This document shows, piece by piece, positions 32,494 through 39,213 of a stretch of DNA of 39,213 nucleotides; position 1 is the stretch's first letter; every line of letters begins with the position of its first letter. This stretch comes from Candidatus Kapaibacterium sp. (GTDB taxonomy: Bacteria > Bacteroidota > Ignavibacteria > Kapaibacteriales > UBA4661). The DNA lies in contig RDXM01000109.1 in assembly GCA_004292595.1 (NCBI GenBank), forward strand, positions 1 to 39,213, given 5' to 3'. The translations under genes were made by a program, and so were the position numbers. The notes under the pieces were generated by a model. The model was not told the DNA's origin and did no database searches. It was given only the letters and a program-made list of their open reading frames with translations.

Positions 32494-33684
32494 TCACATC
32501 ATCAATCCATGTTTACGCTGCTCACGCACGAGCAGCCAGACAAATACTGGTGCGCCCAAAGCCGCCGTTACAATGCCAATCGGAAGTTCCGCCGGAGCAG
32601 CAATCGTGCGGGCGATAAGGTCTGCCACGACCAGTAACGATGCGCCCGCCAGAGCAGACGATGGCAGCAAAAACCGATGATTCGGTCCAATCACCAAGCG
32701 AAGCAAATGCGGCGTGATAAGCCCCACAAACCAAATAATTCCACACAACGATACCGATGCGCCGACGATTAACGCCGTCAGCACGAGCAGCACGCGCTTG
32801 AGCAGTTGCACGTTTACGCCAACATTTTCTGCGTCGCGCTCACCCAAAAGCAAGGCGTTGAGCGGCGTTGCAAAGCGCATTACCGCAAGCGTTGAGGGAA
32901 TAACCAACGCGGAAAGTACCGCCAGCGATTGCCACGAAGCCGCACCCAAACTGCCTAATCGCCAAAAGTTGATGTTGCGAAGCTGCGCGTCGTTGGCGGT
33001 AAAAATGATGTAGCCCGTATATGCTTCGGCGATTGCCGTAACCGCCACGCCCGCCAGAAGCATTGCCGCAATCGAAGTCGTGCCGTAGCGCGTTGCAATG
33101 CGATACACCAGCCACACCGCGACAAAACCACTGGCAAACGCCATGATTTGCAACCCAAAAACATTCCACAACGGATGCTCGCGTAGCCACACGCCCGCAA
33201 ACGGCAATGCACCGCCAAAGCCGATAAACGTTACCGCGCCAACCGTCGCGCCGCTTGAAATACCAACAAGAGCGGGGTCGGCAAGCGGATTGCGGAACAA
33301 TCCCTGCACAGCAGCACCCGCCACGCCTAAGCCACCGCCCACTATCACCGCCAACAACACACGCGGCAAACGAATCAGCAGCAAGATATTCGCTTGCTGT
33401 TCGCTCACTTCCGCAAAGGCAGGGAAGCCACATTGTGCAGCAAGAATGCTCAGAACGTGCAGCGCGGGAATCTTAACCGCACCAATACCGCAGGCAAGAA
33501 TAGCAACAACAACGAGGACGACTGCAAGTGCAGTGCAGGCGAGAACTGCTTTTGCATGGCGATTCTGCCGCAAGGATTTGCCCTCCAGTTTTTCTGGGCG
33601 AGGCGGTGCCGCAGGAAACGATACAGTAATTGATTCAGCGTATGATTTCACATATCGTTCCGTCAGCGATTCAGAAGAGTTCAT
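32494..33684 (-). CDS. hmuU: Heme ABC importer permease HmuU (FecCD family)
   Basis: The 396-residue FecCD-type permease has about 9-10 transmembrane helices. Family motifs include RLPRVLLAVIVGGGLGVAGA, QGLFRNPLADPALVGISSGA, LAGVAVTAIAEAYTGYIIF, and WFVGLITPHLLRLVIGPNHR. The first 45 residues are a polar extension before the first helix. The ATG overlaps the hmuT stop by 4 bases (translational coupling). It works with HmuV, HmuT and possibly the receptor at 30008 to carry heme into the cytosol. Confidence 0.9.
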   Translation of the reverse strand: MNSSESLTERYVKSYAESITVSFPAAPPRPEKLEGKSLRQNRHAKAVLACTALAVVLVVVAILACGIGAVKIPALHVLSILAAQCGFPAFAEVSEQQANILLLIRLPRVLLAVIVGGGLGVAGAAVQGLFRNPLADPALVGISSGATVGAVTFIGFGGALPFAGVWLREHPLWNVFGLQIMAFASGFVAVWLVYRIATRYGTTSIAAMLLAGVAVTAIAEAYTGYIIFTANDAQLRNINFWRLGSLGAASWQSLAVLSALVIPSTLAVMRFATPLNALLLGERDAENVGVNVQLLKRVLLVLTALIVGASVSLCGIIWFVGLITPHLLRLVIGPNHRFLLPSSALAGASLLVVADLIARTIAAPAELPIGIVTAALGAPVFVWLLVREQRKHGLMM

Positions 33685-34787
33685 CGGGCTGCTTTGACAG
33701 GAAGAGTAGGGGAGCTTACTTGCTTTTTTGCCACCAGTTCGGGATGAAGTTCTTGCGTGAGTTCGATGAGAGCTTTGCCCATGCGCGGACCAAAACCCAA
33801 GAGTGCCAAATCATCCACCGTTACAACGCGCTTGTTTTTGCCTGCGGGCGTGAGTTCCATGCCCGGAATGGCGGTGATTGCTTGCGCTGTACCACCCAAA
33901 CTTTCCGCGCCGTGTGTGGTCATCAGCAGCACTTCGGGCGCAATGCCGACGACTGCTTCTGCGGTAACAGGTTTTGTGCCGTCGAACTCGGTTACAGCAT
34001 TCACGCCGCCTGCAAGCTGCACCATTTCAAACGACAACGTTTTTTTGCCAGAAATGAGCATTGTTTTTGCACCTCTGGCATAGATGGACAGAACACGCGG
34101 GCGAGATGTTGTGCGGCTTACAAGCTGTTTTGCCGTTGCAATGTCTGTTTCTAATTGTTGAATAACGGCGGCAGCTTCTTTTTCTTTGCCAAGTGCCTGC
34201 GCGATACGGCGAATTTTCTCTTTCGCGCCGTCGGCACTATATTCCGACGGAACAACAAGAACGGGAACACCGCTTGCTTTCAACTGTTCGATGACGTTGG
34301 GCGGTCCGGCTTCGGTGGGAAGTATGATAAGCGTGGGCTTCATCGAAAGAAGCCCTTCCGCCGCGAGAGTGCGCCAGTAGCCGATTTGCGGCAGTTTGCG
34401 AACCTGTTCGGGAAATGTGCTGGAAAGGTCAGTCGCCACGACGTTTCCGCCCATGCCGAGCGCGAACACGATTTCGGTTACCGCGCCGCCTGCGGTAACA
34501 ATGCGGCTGGTGTTGGTGATAACCACAGATTTGCCGTCTGCGCCTTGCACTGTGCGCGAAACAGCTTGATTATTTTGCGGCAACGCATTTTGCGGCGGCG
34601 CATTTTGCGCGTTCACTTGCGGCATTCGCCCCGTGAGCAGTACCAGAAACAAGAGCATCCACGCCATAAGTACCGATTCGCCCACGATACGCATCACGGC
34701 AAGCACTGGTGCAAGGAGAAAAAAATCCCGCTCACGTTTGACGACGATAATGCTTCCGTTTGGAGCGATAGACAAGTTGGATTTCAT
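33681..34787 (-). CDS. hmuT: Heme-binding periplasmic protein HmuT
   Basis: This 368-residue FecB/TroA-fold binding protein has an N-terminal hydrophobic export segment (ESVLMAWMLLFLVLLTGRMP). Then come TSRIVTAGGAVTEIVFALGM, the hinge region GYWRTLAAEGLLSMKPTLII, and the C-lobe ending LGFGPRMGKALIELTQEL. An in-frame 15-bp duplication around 34575-34610 gives PQNA repeats in the linker after the signal. The start at 34787 overlaps the hmuS stop (ATGA). It delivers heme to HmuUV. The heme-ligand Tyr/His residues of HmuT are not certain from the sequence alone. Confidence 0.85.
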   Translation of the reverse strand: MKSNLSIAPNGSIIVVKRERDFFLLAPVLAVMRIVGESVLMAWMLLFLVLLTGRMPQVNAQNAPPQNALPQNNQAVSRTVQGADGKSVVITNTSRIVTAGGAVTEIVFALGMGGNVVATDLSSTFPEQVRKLPQIGYWRTLAAEGLLSMKPTLIILPTEAGPPNVIEQLKASGVPVLVVPSEYSADGAKEKIRRIAQALGKEKEAAAVIQQLETDIATAKQLVSRTTSRPRVLSIYARGAKTMLISGKKTLSFEMVQLAGGVNAVTEFDGTKPVTAEAVVGIAPEVLLMTTHGAESLGGTAQAITAIPGMELTPAGKNKRVVTVDDLALLGFGPRMGKALIELTQELHPELVAKKQVSSPTLPVKAAR

Positions 34788-35980
34788 GCCGCCTCCATTT
34801 GATGCTCGGAAATTGTTTCGGTTAATGCCAACAAACCCGTTTCGAGGCGGTGCATGATTTCACGCCATTGCTCCAATTCAGGAATGCCGGGCTTGCGTTT
34901 GCCGAAAAGTTGAACAATCATGCTTCCTTTGGCATCAAAACATTCCAACGATGTAACAATGCCTTCCGCCGTCGGTTTGCGAACAACCCATGCAGAAACA
35001 ATGCGGTCTTCGCGGACGTGCAGGTTGAAATCAGGGTCGAGGACGTTTATCCATGGTCCCATCGGCTTAATGGTGTGAACCTTTCCCGTGTGAATCTGAA
35101 TTGCCGCGCCATTGCCCACAAAGACCATAATCGGCGTTTCAAGTTGCGCCGCCGCCCGCAACACCAGTTGCAATGCGAAATGCCGAGCCGAGCCATTTTC
35201 GCCCTGCATTGCTATCGGAGTGGCAAAGTTGTTTGGGAAAATGCCTTCATTGTTCAGGTCGTGAGCGATGCGAAGTGCTTGGGTGCGCGAAACGCCGTAC
35301 TTCTGGGTAATGCCAAAAAACTCGTGCGTGTCGGTCATTGCCGACCAACGTTGTGCAAAGCCGCGCACGTCAATTTCCGCATCAGGACGCTCTGGTGAAT
35401 CGGCTTCGGGCGCACTGACCGTTTCCTTCGGCGATTGGCTGTCATGGCGAAATTTTGCGGCAATCCGCACAAACGCTTCGACATTGCTGTCATCTTGCAA
35501 AAAAACTTTGTGAATGGCATGACCTTCGGCATTGAAAAACTGGATGCTGCGGCGGACGGTGTGAACGGATTGCTGTACGCCGTCGCCGTTTTTGATTGGT
35601 ACACTCACCGCATCTTCAACGGCAAATGCTTTTTTCCAATGCCGCATAAACAGGCGCATATCAATATCCTCGCTCACAAAAAGTGTGTGCATTGCTCCTG
35701 TTTCGGGTGTGGGATAAATTCCTTTGCGCTCATGCACGGCATTGTCGTTGCGCGTGAGAGCCATAACGCGCCCAAGATGCGGAATTTCTGCCAAGATGTC
35801 GTTCCAATGATGCGTGGAATGAAGGCGGACAACCCGTGTGGTGGAAGCATCGTTATCGCAGCACGACGCAAGAAGTTCGGCTTCGCTCACGTGGAGTTTA
35901 TCGGCTGCATCACGTAGGCGAAGCTGCGGATGCTCCTTGCGAAGAGCATCCCAGCGTTCAAAAAGCGTTTGTGGATTCAT
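34784..35980 (-). CDS. hmuS: Hemin-degrading factor HmuS/HemS
   Basis: The 398-residue protein is a tandem duplication of the HemS/ChuX fold (about 40-170 and 210-370). The family block VFVGNGAAIQIHTGKVHTI, PWINVLDPDFNLHVREDRI, WVVRKPTAEGIVTSLECFD, and FGKRKPGIPELEQW is fully present. Such proteins bind imported heme in the cytoplasm and many degrade it or pass it to other enzymes. His in the QIHTG motif is seen, but the axial heme ligand of HemS is His196-like and cannot be mapped with certainty. It is first in the hmuS-T-U run. Confidence 0.9.
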   Translation of the reverse strand: MNPQTLFERWDALRKEHPQLRLRDAADKLHVSEAELLASCCDNDASTTRVVRLHSTHHWNDILAEIPHLGRVMALTRNDNAVHERKGIYPTPETGAMHTLFVSEDIDMRLFMRHWKKAFAVEDAVSVPIKNGDGVQQSVHTVRRSIQFFNAEGHAIHKVFLQDDSNVEAFVRIAAKFRHDSQSPKETVSAPEADSPERPDAEIDVRGFAQRWSAMTDTHEFFGITQKYGVSRTQALRIAHDLNNEGIFPNNFATPIAMQGENGSARHFALQLVLRAAAQLETPIMVFVGNGAAIQIHTGKVHTIKPMGPWINVLDPDFNLHVREDRIVSAWVVRKPTAEGIVTSLECFDAKGSMIVQLFGKRKPGIPELEQWREIMHRLETGLLALTETISEHQMEAA

Positions 35981-36025
35981 TTGGTTCTTGAGAGAAGATT
36001 CTTGAAAGAAGTTGGTGAAAGAGCG

Positions 36026-36646
36026 TTATTTCAAATTGCGTGAACCGTCCGCTTGGTAAAAGTAGCGGAACGTGTAGTAGCGCGACGCGCTGTTCATGTC
36101 CGGCATAGCAGGCGCACCGCGATAATAGCTTTGGATTTGCAACTTGGCATACTTCCCGTCGGCGGAGCGGAGCGCAATGACCACACCCGGAATGGGAGAA
36201 ATGATATTGGTCGCACTACTGTAATTGTACCAACCGCGCCCTGAGCCTGTTGGAATGGCAAGAGCAGTTGCGGACGAATCCACACGCCAGCCTGTTTCGG
36301 GCGCAAGAACGAGCGCGTCGTAATCTTGTGCGGTCAGCACTTGCGCCTGCGCTTGCCCAAAGCGTCCTGTGCCGCCATTTATCCAAATCGTCGTGCCGCG
36401 AAAGGCAATGTCCCATTTTGCTGTTGCCGTGTCTGCGCCCGTTACAATGGTGCTGTCTTTCAAATTGAAGTAGGTAAAACGCCCAGCACTCATCGGGTCG
36501 GCAGCAATATCACGGGTGATGATGGCTTTTCCTTGTGCAACAGGAACAACTGGCTCAACGACTTTTTGCTGACAGGAACTAGCAAACAAGCCGCAAAAAC
36601 AAAAAACAAGAGCGAAAAAATGTGTCGTAAAATGTGATGTACGCAT
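36026..36646 (-). CDS. hmuY: HmuY-family heme-binding lipoprotein
   Basis: The 206-residue protein has a lipoprotein signal with a lipobox-like ASSC (FCGLFASSCQQK). The mature part follows the HmuY family: GRFTYFNLKDSTIV, WDIAFRGTTIWINGGTG, KYAKLQIQSYYRG, and RYYTFRYFYQADG. HmuY proteins capture heme from host or environment on the cell surface and hand it to the outer-membrane receptor. It is the upstream-most gene of the hmu run, 45 bases before hmuS. The His pair of Porphyromonas HmuY is not clear here. Confidence 0.85.
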   Translation of the reverse strand: MRTSHFTTHFFALVFCFCGLFASSCQQKVVEPVVPVAQGKAIITRDIAADPMSAGRFTYFNLKDSTIVTGADTATAKWDIAFRGTTIWINGGTGRFGQAQAQVLTAQDYDALVLAPETGWRVDSSATALAIPTGSGRGWYNYSSATNIISPIPGVVIALRSADGKYAKLQIQSYYRGAPAMPDMNSASRYYTFRYFYQADGSRNLK

Positions 36647-36709
36647 AACAGTAAAAAAGATAAAAAATGAAAGAATTGGTGAACGCTGTTTTATTCAAAC
36701 GTTGCTTCA

Positions 36710-36724
36710 TTGAACATTGTTTAA
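36710..36724. promoter_or_regulatory. 7-1-7 imperfect palindrome upstream of hmuY
   Basis: TTGAACA-T-TGTTTAA has one mismatch between arms. The 7-1-7 geometry recalls Fur boxes, but the bases are not the Fur consensus. It lies 63 bases before the hmuY ATG and overlaps the stop of the next upstream gene, so it may be chance. Confidence 0.3.
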
Positions 36725-37086
36725 TTCATTGCAAAACCAAGTGGCAGAGCCAGCGATGCAACGGCATCGGCAAGCAACGCACGAATATCTTCAGCTTCCT
36801 CGCGGGTGAAGGCGAGCTTGAGTTTGATGGGGCGCATATCAATCAGAATTTTACGCACATGTGCGCTGGGAACACTGCACTTCGCCCAATGGTCAATGTC
36901 CAGCGTTCCCCAAAAATTTTCCGTGCTGCGAAGCTCGTTCTCTGTCATATCCAGAACAAAATTTCCAAATTCTACGTGATAGCATTGGCAGTGCGGACAG
37001 TGAAACACTACGCCAAAGCGGGAGCGGCAAAGAAAAATCGGCTCGCCATGATGCTTACCGTGAGAACGATGAGAAGAAGTATTCAT
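36721..37086 (-). CDS. Small CxxC protein linked to the heme locus (DUF6686-like)
   Basis: This 121-residue protein contains FHCPHCQCYHVEFGNFVL (a CPHCxC metal- or redox-type motif). There is also a further Cys near the N-terminus (LCRSRFG), an acidic middle and a C-terminal helical stretch. It resembles a Bacteroidota family of small heme-locus proteins (DUF6686) from memory, but without a confident match. No signal peptide is present. It is upstream of hmuY and divergent from the AraC regulator. A metal-binding or metal-sensing role is plausible. Confidence 0.55.
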   Translation of the reverse strand: MNTSSHRSHGKHHGEPIFLCRSRFGVVFHCPHCQCYHVEFGNFVLDMTENELRSTENFWGTLDIDHWAKCSVPSAHVRKILIDMRPIKLKLAFTREEAEDIRALLADAVASLALPLGFAMN

Positions 37087-37163
37087 AATATTGAAAAAAG
37101 TTTATTTAGACTGAATCCAAATAATTATATTGCAAAGTTATGTGTTTTTCCACGTAGCAAGTA

Positions 37164-37196
37164 ACGCAAAACGGAATAACAATGACGCAAAACGGA
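37164..37196 (+). promoter_or_regulatory. 21-bp-spaced direct repeats ahead of the AraC gene
   Basis: ACGCAAAACGGA is repeated exactly at 37164-37175 and 37185-37196, 21 bases apart start to start. It ends 23 bases before the ATG at 37220. AraC family proteins bind such repeats two helical turns apart, so autoregulation is likely. A CAAAA core is also found in PchR/YbtA-type sites, which fits the encoded protein. Confidence 0.6.
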
Positions 37197-37219
37197 TTTT
37201 GTATTATCACCACGCAACT

Positions 37220-38236
37220 ATGAACGTCTGGCAGCAAGAAGGTAGCGCAGCACTTATCGAAGAGCAGCACAACAACGTCTGCGGAGTAGGCGAGGGGCTG
37301 TTTGAGCGGCGGGTAGAATTTTTACTACCGCATGGAAAAGCGCACGTTCAAGAGTGGTCGTTTGGCGGAATAGAAATTCGCAGCATGGCAGCAGAACTCA
37401 CCGACCGCGCCATTCTTCAAACCGAAGACCTCGCGCCGCGCATTACGCTTCACTTCGCAACACGGGAGCATTCATCGAGCAGATACGAAGGAGTGAGCGA
37501 ACACATTCATTACGCATCGTTTGAGCATAATGTGATGTTTTCGCCGTTTGTCTGTGGCGAAATAGAGTACGAGGCATTGGAAAAAGTCAGAGTGTGCGAA
37601 GTGCGCTTCACGCCAGAGTATTTTGCCCATCTTGTGCCAGAGGAATCCCCATTGATAGCACCGCTCCATAAAGAAATTGCGCGAGGGAAAGCTGGAATGG
37701 TAGGAAAAGCAAACTTTGCCCTGACATCACGCATGGAGACTCTTTTGCGTGAGATACACACGCCTGCACGTCGTGGTTGTTTGCAAAAAATATTTTTAGA
37801 ATCAAAAGTGCTGGAATTGTTTGTACTGCAAAGTGAGCAAATACAGCAGGCAGGTCATGGATGCAGGGAGTGTGGCTTGTGTTCGCCAACACCAGCATCG
37901 CAAAAGCGTTCAGAGCGAGAGCGTTTGCAGGAAGCCTTCGAGATAGTCTGCAACTCCTTTGCCGCACCACCGACATTAGCAGAATTAGCACGCCAAGTCG
38001 GCTTGAATGAATTTACGCTGAAACGAGGTTTTAAGGAAACCTTTGGAACAACGGTCTATGCGCTTGTGGTTGCAGGGCGAATGAAAAAAGCCCGCGAACT
38101 CTTGCTCACAGGCGATACGCAGCAATCGCTCACCATTGCAGACATCGCCGAAGCCGTTGGCTACGAACACGCAACGCATTTTACGGCTGCTTTCAAAAAG
38201 TATTTTGGGGAATTACCGCGCAGTCTGCGTCAATAA
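37220..38236 (+). CDS. PchR-like AraC family iron-responsive regulator
   Basis: The 338-residue protein ends with the two AraC helix-turn-helices: TLAELARQVGLNEFTLKRGF, KETFGTTVYALVV, then SLTIADIAEAVGYEHATHFT and AAFKKYFGELPRSL. The NEFTLKRGFKE-FGTTV phrase is distinctive of PchR, the siderophore-responsive activator. The N-terminal sensor (about residues 1-230) has no clear motif; four Cys lie at 212-222 and 226 (GHGCRECGLCS). The ATG at 37220 is chosen over an upstream one. It is divergent from the heme locus and likely controls it or the siderophore receptors. Confidence 0.8.
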   Translation: MNVWQQEGSAALIEEQHNNVCGVGEGLFERRVEFLLPHGKAHVQEWSFGGIEIRSMAAELTDRAILQTEDLAPRITLHFATREHSSSRYEGVSEHIHYASFEHNVMFSPFVCGEIEYEALEKVRVCEVRFTPEYFAHLVPEESPLIAPLHKEIARGKAGMVGKANFALTSRMETLLREIHTPARRGCLQKIFLESKVLELFVLQSEQIQQAGHGCRECGLCSPTPASQKRSERERLQEAFEIVCNSFAAPPTLAELARQVGLNEFTLKRGFKETFGTTVYALVVAGRMKKARELLLTGDTQQSLTIADIAEAVGYEHATHFTAAFKKYFGELPRSLRQ

Positions 38237-38290
38237 GGCTGAAGAGTGCTTGAAATTTCATGAAATTTGCCTCGTCGGTGCGTGGACTAC

Positions 38291-38311
38291 GGGCGCGGCT
38301 GCTCCGCGCCC
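38291..38311. repeat. GC-rich hairpin between convergent genes
   Basis: GGGCGCGG (38291-38298) pairs perfectly with CCGCGCCC (38304-38311), loop CTGCT. A second small hairpin CTCGG/CCGAG follows (38326-38342). No T-run is present. It may work as a weak bidirectional terminator between the AraC gene and the ribbon-helix-helix gene. Confidence 0.55.
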
Positions 38312-38364
38312 TTCGCCGCGCTCTCCTCGGCAGTGAACCGAGAAATGGGGAAGTACAAAAATCA

Positions 38365-38589
38365 CTAAAACTTTGCCAACACCATCGCAACCGCCTCTTT
38401 CAATTCCTGATATTTTTGAGCAATTGTCTCTGGCGTGTCGAGCGAGCGCGACCGCATAAGCTGAGAAACACCCACACCTGCCTCATCCGATTCTTTAAGC
38501 AATCGTGCATATTCTTCTTCCGTCAGACGAACCGTTACCACACGAACCGACCCATCTTCTGAACGAGGTTTCCGACCTAATTTTGCCAT
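38365..38589 (-). CDS. Ribbon-helix-helix DNA-binding protein (MobC/CopG-like)
   Basis: The 74-residue protein has a basic start (MAKLGRKPRSEDGS), then VRVVTVRLTEEEYARLLKES (beta strand and helix 1) and VGVSQLMRSRSLDT (helix 2). This is the layout of MobC and other RHH regulators. The ATG at 38589 is favoured over an ATG 13 codons upstream because of the promoter and leader. It may act as a repressor, relaxosome accessory or plasmid-derived regulator. Two long hairpins lie directly upstream (38697-38825). Confidence 0.7.
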   Translation of the reverse strand: MAKLGRKPRSEDGSVRVVTVRLTEEEYARLLKESDEAGVGVSQLMRSRSLDTPETIAQKYQELKEAVAMVLAKF

Positions 38590-38646
38590 ACAAAACACCT
38601 TGATTTGTTGTTGGTAAAAAGGAATCATTGTTGATTACATAATCGG

Positions 38647-38677
38647 CAAATATACACTACAAATCACAACAAACAAA
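38647..38677 (-). promoter_or_regulatory. Canonical Bacteroidota-type promoter of the ribbon-helix-helix gene
   Basis: On the minus strand TTTG (38674-38677) is followed by exactly 19 bases and TATATTTG (38647-38654). Both elements match TTTG-N19-TAnnTTTG. The inferred start lies about 50 bases before the ATG at 38589. Confidence 0.8.
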
Positions 38678-38696
38678 ATCATCGGCATTGTTGCTC

Positions 38697-38825
38697 ATTT
38701 TGCCCTATCCGGGCGGGAACGCTCGCCCTCCGCTGGAACAAAATAGCACGTCGTCGAAAAAAGAAGCAAGGGTGATACGGAGCGTCGCAAAGCCTCCGCC
38801 CTTGCTTCTTTTTCGGTCGTCGTGC
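38697..38825. other. Two adjacent long imperfect hairpins
   Basis: Hairpin A spans 38697-38744: ATTTTG pairs with CAAAAT at its ends, and GGGCG (38711-38715) pairs with CGCCC (38724-38728) inside. Hairpin B spans 38746-38825: 27-base arms (38746-38772 and 38799-38825) match except at four positions, with 15 perfect bp ending AAGAAGCAAGGG. CGGAG/CTCCG (38778-38782, 38794-38798) closes the inner loop. The region 38590-39134 has no convincing gene. The hairpins could be a structured RNA, an oriT/origin-like site or an insertion scar. Confidence 0.6.
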
Positions 38826-38959
38826 CTTGCTCTTGTTGTGCGTCGGTCGGCTCGGCACAATGTGTCGGCGGCTGCGCTGCGATTTGCTGTTGACAAAAGA
38901 TTGTTGTTGCGCTGCTTGCTATCGCCTTCGCCTGCGGCAGCATGGCTCATTGTTCTTGG

Positions 38960-39081
38960 TGTGTGGTGCAGAGTGTGCGAGTGCGTGTGTTTGTTTTTTC
39001 TGGAGTTGTGTGCAAGTTTTTTTCGTAGTTTTTATTTTTCTTTTTTGTATTTTTTTTCTTGCTTTTCTTTGCGTTTTCTCG
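38960..39081. other. Pyrimidine-rich tract without coding potential
   Basis: The plus strand is strongly T-rich with G and C but very few A. Runs of six to eight T recur (39017-39057), and no plausible protein is seen. It leads into the promoter at 39058-39089. Confidence 0.5.
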
Positions 39082-39089
39082 TATCTTTG
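39058..39089 (+). promoter_or_regulatory. Promoter for the gene entering at 39135
   Basis: TATCTTTG (39082-39089) matches TAnnTTTG. CTTG (39058-39061) is 20 bases upstream. It is about 45 bases before the ATG at 39135. Confidence 0.6.
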
Positions 39090-39134
39090 TAGTGTTCAGT
39101 TTGTTCTTCTTTCACTTCTTTTTGAAGGTGCTTT

Positions 39135-39213
39135 ATGCTTTCCTCTGCTTTTCCTTTTGGTTCGCGTGTTCTTCGCGCTCCGTCGGTTTTTTCGCTTTCG
39201 GGCTGGTTGGTTG
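39135..39213 (+). CDS. Start of an unidentified gene, cut by the window end
   Basis: An ATG at 39135 has AAGGTG four bases upstream and a TAnnTTTG promoter. Twenty-six codons are open to the end (MLSSAFPFGSRVLRAPSVFS...). The N-terminus is rich in Ser, Phe, Leu and Pro, with no recognisable motif. Function cannot be called. It could also be an unusual leader. Confidence 0.4.
   Translation, partial: MLSSAFPFGSRVLRAPSVFSLSGWLV

Noticed and set aside
38688-39092. Plus-strand open frame of 134 codons
   Set aside because: Low-complexity translation rich in Leu, Phe, Cys and Ser, running through the hairpins and the T-rich tract. Minus-strand frames over the hairpins are equally unconvincing.

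Overview
The window looks like a chromosome segment from a Gram-negative member of the FCB group (Bacteroidota / Chlorobi / Ignavibacteria-Kapabacteria side). Evidence is the density of TonB-dependent receptors with N-terminal carboxypeptidase-like domains, a DUF5686 outer-membrane protein, a HmuY-type lipoprotein, weak Shine-Dalgarno signals, and several promoters of the Bacteroidota form TTTG-N19-TAnnTTTG (best example 38647-38677). A more exact taxon cannot be read from the sequence.

Region 1 (about 1-9800) is an integrated mobile element. On the minus strand it has an integrase fragment that lacks the catalytic domain, a small membrane protein and a phage-type repressor. A divergent operator/promoter region faces a plus-strand early operon: Cro-like protein, excisionase-like protein, DUF4373 replication protein, winged-helix protein, DnaA-domain-IV-like protein, an unknown protein and a staphylococcal-nuclease-type enzyme. 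A late block follows: a hairpin-led small protein, an unknown beta-rich protein, a Cys/His endolysin and two holin-like membrane proteins. No terminase, portal, capsid or tail gene is recognisable, so it resembles a phage satellite or a heavily reduced prophage. Directly downstream on the opposite strand is an AT-rich three-gene ABC-three-component (ABC-3C) conflict system: DUF2326 coiled-coil ATPase, short middle component and Mrr-like nuclease.

Region 2 (about 9830-38240) is a nearly unidirectional minus-strand iron and heme locus. It contains a DUF454-ferrochelatase fusion, a DUF5686 protein, two TonB-dependent receptors with a PepSY membrane protein between them, an M28 peptidase with a PDZ domain, and a TolB-like propeller. 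The heme ABC importer follows: HmuV, then at a distance HmuU, HmuT, HmuS and HmuY, with a third receptor. A small CxxC protein and a PchR-like AraC regulator sit upstream. Together these would bind heme or siderophores at the surface, import them, degrade heme in the cytosol and make heme.

The heme importer is split. Between hmuV (23225-24061) and the receptor plus hmuUTSY (30008-36646) lies a block of about 6 kb holding an ABC exporter (permease fused to a degenerate M1 peptidase, small membrane protein, ATPase) and a YoeB-type toxin-antitoxin pair. Every junction in this block, including both outer ends, carries a degenerate tandem array of a heptamer, roughly RGTTTYT. No such array was noticed elsewhere. 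Removing the block would restore a continuous hmuY-S-T-U-receptor-hmuV operon.

Region 3 (about 38240-39213) has a ribbon-helix-helix protein with a textbook promoter, two adjacent long imperfect hairpins (38697-38825), a pyrimidine-rich tract and the start of a plus-strand gene that leaves the window.
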